From OMG group bacterium (GTDB lineage: Bacteria; Pseudomonadota; Gammaproteobacteria; Pseudomonadales; Azotimanducaceae), in the NCBI GenBank assembly GCA_012267385.1, contig JAAXGW010000015.1:1-64000 (forward strand): a stretch of 64,000 bases of DNA. The letters are read 5' to 3'. The translations under genes were made by a program, and so were the position numbers. The number at the start of each line of letters is the position of its first letter. The stretch's first letter is position 1. The notes below the pieces were generated by a model. That model searched no databases. It was given only the letters and a program-made list of their open reading frames with translations, and was not told the DNA's origin. Shown here piece by piece: positions 55,367 through 64,000 of the stretch.

Positions 55367-56133
55367 ACAGTTCCTTTTCTGTAATCATCCCCGCACGTCT
55401 AAATTCCACGCGGCTTCCACGTAAGTTACTGTTACCGATCGCGGGTAAGTCAATGCTAAGACACGTTGTCGAGCGTGCGCTCTTGTCCGATGCGAAACAT
55501 GTTTATGTTGCAGCCGACGACCAGCAGCTCATAGATCCCCTAGTAGCCACTGACGCAATTTCTGTTATGACTTCCTTAGATCATGTGTCTGGTACAGATC
55601 GCATAGTAGAAGCAATCCAAGACCTTGAATTTGAACCGAATGATGTAGTTGTCAACGTACAAGGTGACGAACCGTTAATTCCACCCCAAGTAGTCAATCA
55701 AGTTGCTCGACTTTTGTTTGATAGTCCAACAATCGGTGTAGCGAGCCTATATTCGACAATCTCAAATGTTCACGAGATTTTTGATCCGAACGTGGTGAAG
55801 GTTGTGTTAGATTCCCAATCTCACGCTCTGTACTTTTCGCGTGCTCCGTTACCTTGGGACCGTGACAACTTTGCGGACGGTGAGCCTGCTGAAGTTGAAT
55901 CTCATTGGTTTCGTCATCTTGGAATCTATGCCTACCGAGTGTGGGCACTACAGAAGTTTGCGTCTTGGAGCCCATCGCACTTGGAACAAGTAGAACGCTT
56001 GGAGCAACTTCGATATCTGGAGAACGGGATTTCGATAGTATTGGGTCACGTGAACGAACCAGTATCTGTCGGTGTTGACACACCTGCCGACTTGGCGAGA
56101 GTCCGAGAATTGTTCGCGACAGGAATCGAGTAA
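55363..56133 (+). CDS. kdsB: CMP-KDO synthetase
   Basis: KdsB (3-deoxy-manno-octulosonate cytidylyltransferase) activates KDO for lipopolysaccharide core assembly. The 256 residues start SFSVIIPARLNSTRLPRKLL, with the nucleotide-binding loop, and carry VNVQGDEPLIPP and the YFSRAPLPWDRD segment. The TTG start overlaps lpxK. murB follows after nine bases; the phosphatase gene found between them in Pseudomonas is absent. Confidence 0.95.
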   Translation: MNSSFSVIIPARLNSTRLPRKLLLPIAGKSMLRHVVERALLSDAKHVYVAADDQQLIDPLVATDAISVMTSLDHVSGTDRIVEAIQDLEFEPNDVVVNVQGDEPLIPPQVVNQVARLLFDSPTIGVASLYSTISNVHEIFDPNVVKVVLDSQSHALYFSRAPLPWDRDNFADGEPAEVESHWFRHLGIYAYRVWALQKFASWSPSHLEQVERLEQLRYLENGISIVLGHVNEPVSVGVDTPADLARVRELFATGIE

Positions 56134-56142
56134 ATTTAACGG

Positions 56143-57174
56143 GTGGTTGCCACTCTGACGCGTCCCATGTCCGTTTTGCGCAACTTTTCGCTATTCAATT
56201 TCAATAGCCTTAAGTTAGAGAGTTATGTCGAAGAATATGTGCATGTTTCTTCACTCGCTCAACTCACCGAGGCTTCAAATTTTTCGGGACCAATAAATTA
56301 TTTAGGAGGCGGATCAAATCTCCTCCTAAAACCTAAAATCGCAGGACGCTTGCTCCATATTGGTGTCGAAGGGATTGCCGTTACACCGGTCGACGATGAT
56401 AGACACTTAGTGCGAGTCGGTGCTGGAGAGAACTGGCACAAGTTCGTAATGCACACCCTCAGTTTGGGAATCGGAGGTTTAGAGAATCTAGCACTGATTC
56501 CAGGTAATGTAGGCGGAGCGCCTTATCAAAACATTGGTGCTTACGGACGCGAACTCTCGGAACTTGTGCACAGTGTCGAAGTGTTTGATTTATCAACGAA
56601 AGATACTCGCGTTTTGACCAACGAAGAGTGTCGGTTTTCCTACCGCGACAGCGTGTTTCGTTCCAAGATCGTACCACATGTCATCATAACTCATGTAACT
56701 TTTTGTCTAGGAAAACTTCCACTGATGACTACGTATCGAGATGTTGGCGATACATTGAGTGGGTGTCCACCGGAGGAAATAGATCACGACCTAATAGCGG
56801 AAACAGTCATCAAAATACGACAAAGCAAACTGCCCGATCTTGACGAGTTTCCAAACGTTGGAAGCTTCTTCAAAAATCCTACGCTAACTGAGCAAGAATA
56901 TGATCGCTTAAGAGGCAAAATCGATATTGTTGGATTTTCGCACGGAGAAACGATTCGTGTGCCTGCTGCGAGGCTCATTGATGCACAAAAGTGGAAGGGT
57001 CAACAAGTTGGCAATGTTCTTGTCTGGTATAGACAACCACTTGTTTTAGTAAACTGTGGGGGAGCTCGCGCTACAGAGTTCTTAGATGTTGCCGCCCGCG
57101 TCTCCGACGATGTAGAACAACATTACGACATCCGTCTCGAACTCGAACCGGTGGTTATGGGAAACGACAGTTGA
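56143..57174 (+). CDS. murB: UDP-N-acetylenolpyruvoylglucosamine reductase
   Basis: MurB reduces enolpyruvyl-UDP-GlcNAc to UDP-MurNAc, using FAD. The 343-residue protein is of the long (type I) class, as in E. coli. The FAD-binding GGGSNLLL, the IPGNVGGAPYQNIGAYG segment, the SYRDS motif and the catalytic serine region PNVGSFFKNP are all present. The frame opens with a GTG at 56143 and an ATG at 56167 (MSVLRNFSLFNFNSL) is also possible. It converges on rne. Confidence 0.93.
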   Translation: MVATLTRPMSVLRNFSLFNFNSLKLESYVEEYVHVSSLAQLTEASNFSGPINYLGGGSNLLLKPKIAGRLLHIGVEGIAVTPVDDDRHLVRVGAGENWHKFVMHTLSLGIGGLENLALIPGNVGGAPYQNIGAYGRELSELVHSVEVFDLSTKDTRVLTNEECRFSYRDSVFRSKIVPHVIITHVTFCLGKLPLMTTYRDVGDTLSGCPPEEIDHDLIAETVIKIRQSKLPDLDEFPNVGSFFKNPTLTEQEYDRLRGKIDIVGFSHGETIRVPAARLIDAQKWKGQQVGNVLVWYRQPLVLVNCGGARATEFLDVAARVSDDVEQHYDIRLELEPVVMGNDS

Positions 57175-57198
57175 AGTTGTTCGCAGCTGTACCGCAAA

Positions 57199-59889
57199 CT
57201 ACTGAGACACCACTGGTCTTGGCCGGTTCTCCTTAGGTTGAATACGAGGATCGTTTGAAGCTCGAGCTTCACCGTCGCTTGAGTCGTTATCCGTAAGTGG
57301 AGCATCGACATTTGTGGTCGTTCCTTCGCTCGATCCTTCTAGGTCATTGTTACCACTCGTGTGTTCAGACTCTACTCTAGATGGCGCTAGCGTTTCTGTA
57401 TCAGGAGATTCCATTTCAGAATTAGTCTTTATTTCTGCCGACGAGTCCAGTGATGTTTGTGAAATTTGATTTACGTCGTCGTTTGGTGATCCTTCGGAAG
57501 AAGGGGTATTGTTGTTCTCGACTTCCTGCTCTTCTCGGATGCGGTGACTCTCGGTCTTGACATGTGGTTCAGACTGGGAAAGTGATTGTTCTACTAGTGA
57601 CGCTTCTGCACGCTGAGTTTTGCTCTGTTTTTCAGGCGCATCGGTTTTAGCGACAGGTCTCTTTTCGAGACCTGGTTTCTCGTCCACCGTTTGTTTCGTT
57701 ACCTCTTCTGCTACTTTTTGCGGCGCAGGTGTTTTGTTTTTAGTCCTTTCTTTTGAAGAAGGTGGCTCCGTAGCTTTAGTGCCTCTCGCTTTTTTAACAC
57801 CCTTTTTCTTTGCCTCTCCAACTTGTGGCGTGTCTGACTTAGCATCTCTTTTAGCAGTATCTCTTTTGGAATTACTCTTTACACGGTCTCTTTGTCCGCC
57901 ACCACTCTTTGTCGTGGGTACGGCCGATGGAAGTGTGCGTTCTTTGATACGCTTTGATTGCGAACTACTTGCGGTAGTCTTGTTCGGAGAGTGTCGCGTA
58001 ATTTTCTGTTTCACGCGTTGAGTAGTTTTTGCACCGCTTTCACTACGTCCATCATGCGTTCGTTTTCTTCGAGCATTAGTAGTTTTTTTATTACTCTTTG
58101 TCGAACGTTCGGACACATTTTCTACTACGAAGAGTCGCTGATAGAGATACGATGGAACTGCGGGAACGAAACGGAAGAATCGATTCGCGCCTTCAAGGAC
58201 ATTAGAGATTCCTGCTTTGCCTTTGCTAGGTTTCGCTTCAGACTTCTTAGAAGGCTCGCGCTCAATTTCTGGACGCTTCACAGCAGCAGTCTGAATCGAC
58301 TCAGCTTGGGTTTCCCTATTTATCTTTCCCTTTTTACCTTTACCGTTTTCCGGAATTCCGTGCTCGAAATTTTTAGTCTTTACAGGTGTCTTGCTGTAGG
58401 TAGTAGAGAACGATTCAACGACAAAGGATGCATCCTCTCCGTCTTGATCTGGGACAATTTCTAATTTCGCGCTGGATCGCATTTCAACCATGCTTAGATG
58501 AGGCCGGAGTTCGTTCGTCAAGTATTGAGCCACAGAGGGAGTTACTCTGGCACGGATTCGTGCAATGCGTTTACTATGACTTCTGGCTTCAATTTCACGA
58601 AAGATTCGATGCCCGACCGAGTCCACAGTTTGTCTGTAGCCGTGTCCTCCGCATCCATCGCATCGCTGAAAGTCTGTGTCGTATATTGAAGAGCGGGGCC
58701 GTCGACGCTGCAATTCCATTAAACCAAACGACGAAATCGGTTCCCATTTCGTTCGACCACGATCTAAGTCACATAAGCGGGCGACTCGATCTTCAAGTTT
58801 CCTTATGTCTTGTACTTCGTACAGATCAATAAAGTCTATAACGATAAGACCGCCGATGTCTCGAAGTCGCAATTGATTGAAAATTTCCTCCGCAGCTTCT
58901 AAATTGGTGTTCAACACCATGTCGCGAAAGTTGTCGTTGAATCGGAATTGCGCCGAGTTTACGTCGATCGTTAGGAGTGCTTCAGTGGGATCAAGCACAA
59001 TTTGACCACCTGAAGGTAGCTCAATAGTGCGGTCAAAAACCTTGCTGACCTGTGCTTCAATACGATATTTCGTATACAACGGGATTTCGTCTTCATAATG
59101 CTGGATGTCGCCAGAAAAATCTGCCATATAGGACTTCACAAAACTGCGAATGTCCTCGTAGATACCTTTGTCATCCACTATGACACGTTCAATGTTGCTA
59201 TGAAGATTGTCCCGTAATACTGAATTGACCAAGTTATTGGCCTCGTACAACAGTCGAGGTGCTTGCGAATCGGTATATGCTTGTTGAATTAGTTGCAATA
59301 AGTCAGCACATTCTCTTACGTCGGTTTGTAGTTCTTTTTGACTTCGGCCTCTTGCTGAGGTCCGGATTACGAGACCGCATTCTTTCGGAACCTTGAACTT
59401 AGGCAGCATCGCTTCAATTTCGGCGCGCTGTTCTCGATTGATTTGCCGGGATATCCGAGTAATAGGACGGTTCGTGTTTAGTACTACATGTTGTCCATGT
59501 AACTGAATTTGACCGGTTAAAGCTGCACCTTTTTCTACTCGAGCATCTCTTTCGACCTGAACTAGTACATCATCATTGACACTCAATACATCCGCGATGC
59601 GTTCAGGTGTGTTGCCTTCATCACTACTACCACGACGACCGTATTTGTAGTGAATCTTGTCGAGGGTCAATAGTCCGTGTTTCAGATCCCCAAAGTCGAC
59701 GAAAGCCGCTTGTAATTGGTCATTGATTGAAACGACCTTAGCTTTGTAAATATTGCCTTGAGAACTTCGATTTGCGAACTTCTCAATGTGCAGGTCATGT
59801 AGAACTGGTGCATTCTGAGCACCATTAGAATTGACTATTGCTACGCGTACTTCTCGAGATTTGAGTACGCTAATTAGCATTATTTTCAT
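57199..59889 (-). CDS. rne: Ribonuclease E
   Basis: RNase E is the main endonuclease of mRNA decay and rRNA/tRNA processing and the scaffold of the degradosome. The 896-residue protein has the S1 RNA-binding domain (about 35-120, with VVSINDQLQAAFVDFG), the DNase I-like catalytic domain with IVLDPTEALLTIDVNSAQF and IVIDFIDL, and the zinc-link cysteines CDGCGG near 410. From about 500 on it is a highly charged, low-complexity region rich in Lys, Arg, Ser and Glu, expected to be disordered and to bind partners and RNA. It is divergent from rluC across 550 bases, as in other gammaproteobacteria. Confidence 0.95.
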   Translation of the reverse strand: MKIMLISVLKSREVRVAIVNSNGAQNAPVLHDLHIEKFANRSSQGNIYKAKVVSINDQLQAAFVDFGDLKHGLLTLDKIHYKYGRRGSSDEGNTPERIADVLSVNDDVLVQVERDARVEKGAALTGQIQLHGQHVVLNTNRPITRISRQINREQRAEIEAMLPKFKVPKECGLVIRTSARGRSQKELQTDVRECADLLQLIQQAYTDSQAPRLLYEANNLVNSVLRDNLHSNIERVIVDDKGIYEDIRSFVKSYMADFSGDIQHYEDEIPLYTKYRIEAQVSKVFDRTIELPSGGQIVLDPTEALLTIDVNSAQFRFNDNFRDMVLNTNLEAAEEIFNQLRLRDIGGLIVIDFIDLYEVQDIRKLEDRVARLCDLDRGRTKWEPISSFGLMELQRRRPRSSIYDTDFQRCDGCGGHGYRQTVDSVGHRIFREIEARSHSKRIARIRARVTPSVAQYLTNELRPHLSMVEMRSSAKLEIVPDQDGEDASFVVESFSTTYSKTPVKTKNFEHGIPENGKGKKGKINRETQAESIQTAAVKRPEIEREPSKKSEAKPSKGKAGISNVLEGANRFFRFVPAVPSYLYQRLFVVENVSERSTKSNKKTTNARRKRTHDGRSESGAKTTQRVKQKITRHSPNKTTASSSQSKRIKERTLPSAVPTTKSGGGQRDRVKSNSKRDTAKRDAKSDTPQVGEAKKKGVKKARGTKATEPPSSKERTKNKTPAPQKVAEEVTKQTVDEKPGLEKRPVAKTDAPEKQSKTQRAEASLVEQSLSQSEPHVKTESHRIREEQEVENNNTPSSEGSPNDDVNQISQTSLDSSAEIKTNSEMESPDTETLAPSRVESEHTSGNNDLEGSSEGTTTNVDAPLTDNDSSDGEARASNDPRIQPKENRPRPVVSQ

Positions 59890-60439
59890 GATATCGAAAC
59901 TTCCTGTTGGTCGAGTTTCGACTCCGAAATGTCAAAAAGTCAGCTACATCGTTTGTCGTCCGAAGACTCTAGGTGGTCCTGCTTGCAAACGTGGTTCACG
60001 GAGTGTTCTACTCCATCGACTGATACAACGGGGCGCTATTGGTATAGTGGCTCTCGTGGGTGTCATGGAATTTTGCTAAAGTTTGATTGATTCCATTGGC
60101 GTCGTGGTTACGAAACCACGGCTTGATTTAAACGGCACGTTTAAGTCTTCAGTTACTTCGGTTTAATGTAGTTGTTCTGATTGACTTCGGGATCGAAATC
60201 TTGATTGTTACTGCAGTAAATACTTCACAACACTCGGGTTTCTGAAAATTTTTATGAAACCAAAAATGTCATCTATTCACCTAGGACAATTAGTATTCCA
60301 TCAAAGGCCTGATCGGAGCTTCTGAGTAAATGTCTTGAAGCGACTTCACGACCAGATAGATGCACATTCGAGTGTACTTGAAACTATATGATACACACAT
60401 TAGACCAATCTGTAAAGTAACAAATGCACAAAACACTGT
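59890..60439. other. rne/rluC divergent intergenic region with hairpin
   Basis: Gene-free stretch of 550 bases that should contain the rne promoter and long 5' untranslated region. A perfect hairpin with arms CGTGGTT (60103-60109) and AACCACG (60114-60120) and a four-base loop lies about 215 bases before the rne start. In E. coli the rne leader folds into hairpins that RNase E senses for autoregulation; a similar role here is an inference. A frame at 59831-60079 is not supported. Confidence 0.4.
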
Positions 60440-61335
60440 ATGACTCCTGTACAACATTTCACTATTAGCAGGCACGCTGGACAGCGCTTGGACAACTTTC
60501 TGTTACGGGAATTAAAGCCGGTTCCACGAAGTCGGATAATGCGAATGATTCGTAGCGGTGAGGTTCGAGTCAACGGGAAACGCGCCAAAGTTCACTTAAA
60601 ACTCAGCGAAGGAGACCGTATTCGAGTACCTCCTCTAATGATTGAAGAAGAGAGTACGGCAGAAGTACCCAGTTGGCTCATTGACATCGTGAACAACAGT
60701 GTGATTTACGAAAGTGATCGCTTAATCGCGGTGAACAAGCCTAGTGGTGTGTCGGTTCATGGTGGAACTTCAGTTCCTGTTGGATTAATTGATGCTGTTC
60801 GAGAGTACTTTAACGACGACGATATTCAATTGGGACACCGCATTGACCGCGACACCTCTGGTTGCTACTATTTGCGAAGACAAGAGTTGCTCTATTGGAA
60901 ATCCACCACGCGCTACAGCATCATCAGTTCGTGAAGCATTACGAGGGTATCGTAACAGGCTGCTGGCCTCAAGACGTTAGCGAAATCAAGGTACCACTTA
61001 GGAAATTTCGACTACCTAACAATGAACGTCGAGTAGAAGTGCATGAATCTGGAAAAACCACGGCGACAAAATTTGAGATCCTACGCTCTTCAGACTCGTT
61101 TAGTTGGCTTCGCATCGAACCCATAACTGGACGAACACATCAGATTCGCGTACATTGCCAGTATCAAGGACACGCGATTGTAGGGGACCGTAAATACGCA
61201 ATACAACAGAACTTCAAACCACCAAAAATGTTTCTACACGCACAGAGTGTTCAGTTCGCCGTTGGACTTACTATTGAGGCGCCGGTTCCTCCATATTTTG
61301 AAGAATTTTGGCATCAACAAAATCCAGAGGGTTGA
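60440..61335 (+). pseudogene. rluC: Ribosomal large subunit pseudouridine synthase RluC, -1 frameshift
   Basis: RluC makes pseudouridines 955, 2504 and 2580 of 23S rRNA. The first frame (60440-60934) contains the S4 domain (RLDNFLLRELKPVPRSRI) and the catalytic HRIDRDTSG, where the Asp attacks. Just after this motif the homologous sequence LLLFAKTRVALLEIHHAL continues in another frame to 61335. The codons GGT and TTG overlap by one base at 60862, so one missing T (GGTTTG reduced to GGTTG) explains it. Restored, the protein would have 298 residues, close to E. coli (319). It is either a true null mutation or a sequence error. Confidence 0.85.
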
Positions 61336-61897
61336 TCCCACATTCTCGAAGAAATTCTGAGGTTCGTATTAATGGAAGCCCAACGATAGCAGTGGGGTCT
61401 TCAGAACGAACTGATTTGAAGAGGAGAGGTCCGTGCGCTTCTGACCTGATCGCTCCGGCGCAATCCAATGGTTGATCAAGAGTTAAGTAGGCAGCCACTT
61501 CACTTTTGGTGTAGTCGCGGAACAGAACTTCTGTCTTAACAACATCGCACAAGGTCTTACCGCCTGGATCGAGCACCGCAACAGCGGTATAAAAACAGAC
61601 TGATTGTCCCCTAAAGCTAAGCAGCATGTCTCGGGCTCTCTCAAAGACTTTGGGTTTGACTAGTAGTCTACCATTGCACATCCCGGTTTGGTCGCTACCG
61701 ATCACAACGCACGTAGGAAATTTCTGCGCGACTACCCTCGCTTTCATCGTAGCAACTCGTTGTGCTATTGCACTGGGAGTCTCTGAGGGAAGGGGCTGTT
61801 CGTCGATATTGGGCGTTGCTATGCGAAATCTATAGCCTAGAGAAGCTAGCTGCTGTTGGCGATACTGTGAAGATGACGCTAATACAAGATCAGGCAT
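61271..61897 (-). CDS. yceF: Maf-family nucleotide pyrophosphatase (YceF-like)
   Basis: Maf proteins hydrolyse non-canonical or methylated nucleoside triphosphates. The 208 residues begin LVLASSSQYRQQQLASLG, carry the catalytic GSDQTGMCNGRLLVKP (SDQ motif), an SFRGQSVCFYTAVAV segment, and GLPLIRTSEFLRECG at the end. The m7GTP-active YceF group is suggested by context next to yceD-rpmF, as in E. coli. The last 21 codons extend beyond the usual end and overlap the 3' end of rluC on the other strand by 65 bases. Confidence 0.9.
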   Translation of the reverse strand: MPDLVLASSSQYRQQQLASLGYRFRIATPNIDEQPLPSETPSAIAQRVATMKARVVAQKFPTCVVIGSDQTGMCNGRLLVKPKVFERARDMLLSFRGQSVCFYTAVAVLDPGGKTLCDVVKTEVLFRDYTKSEVAAYLTLDQPLDCAGAIRSEAHGPLLFKSVRSEDPTAIVGLPLIRTSEFLRECGINPLDFVDAKILQNMEEPAPQ

Positions 61898-62001
61898 GGA
61901 CGATTACCTCGGTGGTAGCAAGCTATTGTTCAATTTGCGAACATTGACAGTATCTTGCATTGTCTCTATCATCTTGAATAGCGAAAGCGATTTGGATATT
62001 C

Positions 62002-62499
62002 ATGATTGTATTTTGTCCGAGCGAATGCGCCCGTGCAAACCGCAACTGGCAACGCAGTCTCTCGATGCCTACGTTTCCACGGTTGTATGAAGCAGTAGGT
62101 AAGCTCAACGAAGCTGTAAGTGTTCAACTAGAGTTTTCGCTTGATGAAAACGATCGAGTACGTGTTTTTGGTCAAGTAGAAACCAAAGCTAAGCTTCGGT
62201 GTTATGCATGTTCGCTGGAAAAAGAAGTTCCATTTACTGTGAATCTTGACGTTCGGTTGGTACGATCCGAGAGGGAAGCTCGAGAGATTTTTGGCGAATT
62301 TGATGCGATTGTCGTCATAGATGATAAAATTACCCTACAAGAACTCATCGAAGACGATGTTCTAATGAGCATTCCTTCTCGAGTTTGCGACGACAAGCAG
62401 GCCTGTCCGCGACGACACACGGACACAGAGGCAATTCCTCCGACAACGCATCGGCCTTTCGCCAACATTGGGCGGTTGATGAAAGCGAGTAGGTCGTAA
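62002..62499 (+). CDS. yceD: YceD/DUF177 family protein
   Basis: A conserved protein of the DUF177 family located before rpmF in many bacteria and thought to take part in 23S rRNA or large-subunit metabolism. The 165 residues contain the family core: VSVQLEFSLDENDRVRV, the paired cysteines CYAC (about residues 69-72), and an acidic LQELIEDDVLMSIPSRVCDD segment. The start is uncertain: the ATG at 62002 adds about 20 residues before MPTFPRLYEA (ATG at 62065). Divergent from maf and co-directional with rpmF. Confidence 0.8.
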   Translation: MIVFCPSECARANRNWQRSLSMPTFPRLYEAVGKLNEAVSVQLEFSLDENDRVRVFGQVETKAKLRCYACSLEKEVPFTVNLDVRLVRSEREAREIFGEFDAIVVIDDKITLQELIEDDVLMSIPSRVCDDKQACPRRHTDTEAIPPTTHRPFANIGRLMKASRS

Positions 62500-62528
62500 A
62501 TAGTTTCACTCAAATCGGTATTTAGTTT

Positions 62529-62729
62529 ATGGCAGTCCAACAGAATAAGAAGACCCGTTCCAAACGGGACCATCGACGAGCGCATGATCGAGTAGTTACT
62601 CCTACGCTCACTGAAGACCAATACACCGGTGAGATTCATCGTCGACACCACGTCTCCTCAGACGGGCGATATCGTGGTAGACAAGTGCGAGAAATTAAGA
62701 TACCCGAGGAAGATCTACAAGAGGAGTAG
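62529..62729 (+). CDS. rpmF: 50S ribosomal protein L32
   Basis: L32, a small basic protein of the large ribosomal subunit. The 66 residues begin [20 protein letters not shown], the canonical start, followed by the [20 protein letters not shown] segment. It is of the zinc-free type common in gammaproteobacteria (no CxxC). It has a slightly longer acidic tail ([10 protein letters not shown]) than E. coli L32 (57 residues). It stands between yceD and plsX as usual. Confidence 0.96.
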   Translation: MAVQQNKKTRSKRDHRRAHDRVVTPTLTEDQYTGEIHRRHHVSSDGRYRGRQVREIKIPEEDLQEE

Positions 62730-62760
62730 AGCTCCATAGCTATTGCTGTGGAACACTTCC

Positions 62761-63750
62761 ATGGTTGCCGCTCGATTTCAGATCGCGGTCGATACTCTCG
62801 GCTCAGAATCACCCACAGCTCAAATTATTGCTGGCGCACGGGACTTTATCGACGCCAACGTTGATTGCGATTTAACTCTCATAGGACGCAGTCGTGATTT
62901 TTCTTGCTTTCCAGAGAGCCGTTGTCGAATCGTAGATTGTGCCACTGCGGTGCCACAGCATGCGACACTCCTCGACGTACTTCGAAAGAAAAGTGATTCC
63001 TCGTTGCGATCGGGATTGAGTCTGCTTGCTGATAGCAGTGTCGATGCTCTAGTGTCCACTGGGAATAGCGGGGCACTGATGGTACTAGGAAGACAAATCG
63101 TCTCGACTTTACCGGGGATTACTCGTCCGGCGATGATAAAACAGTTTACTCGAACGACTGGGTCCTTTTGGATGCTAGACTTGGGGGCTAATCTCGCCCG
63201 TCGTCGTGGCCTGCTCAGTGAATTCGCACGTATAGGGAGTGCCTACGCAAATTCCATCGGTGGACTGAAAGAAGCCAAAGTCGCGTTGTTAAACATCGGC
63301 ACTGAAGCGCACAAGGGACCGCAATACTTGCGCGACACAGCAGTGGAGCTCGCTCGAGATCCGCAGGTTAACTTTGTTGGATACATTGAAGCTCACGCGC
63401 TATTTGACGGTATCGCCGATGTTGTCGTAACAGACGGGTTCACGGGAAATGTCGTATTGAAGTCCATCGAAGGCGCATTGGGGATTGCACGACAACATGT
63501 ACAACATGCTTTAGCTAGTTCAGACGACTCGAAGCATGAAGCTGTTGTCAACAAGGTTAATTCAAGCTTAAACGCTCAGACTTACAATGGCGCGAGTCTC
63601 GTTGGTTTACGCGGCGTCATTGTGAAATGCCATGGTAATACGAACCACATCGGCATTCGGTCAGCCCTAGCGTTGGCGAAGCATGAAATTGTCGCACAAG
63701 TACCGCAACGTCTAGAAGCTCAATTTGAACACTTACCGGATCTACATTGA
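62761..63750 (+). CDS. plsX: Phosphate acyltransferase PlsX
   Basis: PlsX converts acyl-ACP to acyl phosphate, the first step of phospholipid synthesis. From the ATG at 62761 the protein has 329 residues with QIAVDTLGSESPTAQIIAGA in place of the usual VAVDAMGGDHGP; the Gly-Gly-Asp is replaced by Gly-Ser-Glu. Other family segments are clear: STGNSGALMVLG, FWMLDLGANL, LLNIGTEAHKGP and VVTDGFTGNVVLKSIEGAL. A TTG at 62743 is an alternative start. It overlaps fabD by one base (TGATG). Confidence 0.92.
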   Translation: MVAARFQIAVDTLGSESPTAQIIAGARDFIDANVDCDLTLIGRSRDFSCFPESRCRIVDCATAVPQHATLLDVLRKKSDSSLRSGLSLLADSSVDALVSTGNSGALMVLGRQIVSTLPGITRPAMIKQFTRTTGSFWMLDLGANLARRRGLLSEFARIGSAYANSIGGLKEAKVALLNIGTEAHKGPQYLRDTAVELARDPQVNFVGYIEAHALFDGIADVVVTDGFTGNVVLKSIEGALGIARQHVQHALASSDDSKHEAVVNKVNSSLNAQTYNGASLVGLRGVIVKCHGNTNHIGIRSALALAKHEIVAQVPQRLEAQFEHLPDLH

Positions 63751-64000
63751 TGTCGAATATTGGTTATCTATTTCCTGGTCAAGGTTCACAGTCGGTAGGT
63801 ATGCTTGCTGATCTCTCCGAACTGGGTACTGACATTCGGGAACACTTAGCGCGAGCGTCCGACGTAATAAAAGTAGATTTAACGACGATTGTCGCGAACG
63901 GACCTGAGGAGAAGTTAAACAAGACTGAAGTTACACAACCTGCTATTCTGGCGACATCAATTGGCTTGTTCTCCATGACTCGTCGACTTGGTTTAGAGAT
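63750..64000 (+). CDS. fabD: Malonyl-CoA:ACP transacylase, 5' part
   Basis: FabD loads malonyl groups onto acyl carrier protein. The first 83 codons are in the window: MSNIGYLFPGQGSQSVGMLA, with the conserved FPGQGSQ loop, then NKTEVTQPAILATSIGLF. The active-site GHSLGE lies beyond the right edge. The ATG overlaps the plsX stop, and the plsX-fabD order is the standard fatty-acid cluster. Confidence 0.95.
   Translation, partial: MSNIGYLFPGQGSQSVGMLADLSELGTDIREHLARASDVIKVDLTTIVANGPEEKLNKTEVTQPAILATSIGLFSMTRRLGLE

Noticed and set aside
57620-58832. Several open frames antisense to rne (57620-58021, 57958-58464, 58428-58832)
   Set aside because: They mirror the low-complexity Lys/Ser/Glu-rich part and the core of RNase E, have no domains or ribosome-binding sites, and are explained by base composition.
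1-64000. tRNA, rRNA and CRISPR arrays
   Set aside because: Looked for cloverleaf-like ends, conserved rRNA stretches and regularly spaced repeats in the gaps; none recognised by eye. A covariance-model scan would be needed to exclude small RNAs.

Overview
The window looks like a chromosomal segment of a gammaproteobacterium with moderate GC content. Gene content and order support this. Blocks such as metG-rnfA-rnfB / apbC-dcd, purM / DUF2066-CDP-alcohol transferase-hda, lolC-lolD-lolE, exbB-exbD-msbA-lpxK-kdsB-murB / rne / rluC and maf / yceD-rpmF-plsX-fabD match the arrangement known from Pseudomonas-like gammaproteobacteria. Several genes carry frameshifts or in-frame stops, gene sets are incomplete (rnf without CDGE, purM without purN, an Opp-type importer without ATPases) and insertion-sequence scars are common. 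This fits a genome under decay, for example host-associated, although some single-base lesions could be sequence errors. I recognised no tRNA, rRNA or CRISPR array.

Layout. 1-1.4 kb: the 3' end of an IS256-family element abutting a broken IS3-family element. 1.4-2.0 kb: no intact gene. 2.0-6.8 kb: rnfB, rnfA and metG (minus) divergent from apbC and dcd (plus). 6.8-8.7 kb: a gene-free stretch, an outer-membrane barrel gene with a damaged start and an IS3 transposase scar. 8.7-15.8 kb: purM, then DUF2066, CDP-alcohol transferase, hda, murG, serA and miaB.

15.9-37.1 kb is the accessory heart of the window. It holds a giant single-polypeptide restriction-modification gene (Type ISP-like) that is interrupted at two separate G10 homopolymers. 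Each tract shifts the frame by one, and removing one G from each restores a single reading frame of about 1688 codons. Immediately downstream is a Type IIG-like nuclease-methyltransferase, and 12.7 kb further on is its paralogue, with a conserved core and a diverged specificity domain. The first Type IIG gene is followed by a decayed copy of the 3' end of the big gene; the second is flanked by a 53-bp direct repeat of the start of a neighbouring gene. The locus therefore appears to be a diversifying, probably phase-variable, mobile restriction-modification island. Between the two Type IIG genes lie a DUF4143 ATPase, a damaged hypothetical gene, oppA/oppB/oppC, mnmC, sseA and a split-barrel protein.

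37.4-64 kb returns to core functions: a membrane desaturase, argS (apparently starting at ATT), a membrane-anchored cold-shock-domain protein, a periplasmic cyclophilin, apbE, the lipoprotein exporter lolCDE, galU, a large membrane protein resembling ABC-2/M1-peptidase fusions, exbBD, the LPS and peptidoglycan genes msbA-lpxK-kdsB-murB, rne, a frameshifted rluC, maf, and yceD-rpmF-plsX leading into fabD at the right edge. Many of the plus-strand genes overlap by 1 to 11 bases and are probably co-transcribed. Together this part serves envelope biogenesis and RNA processing.
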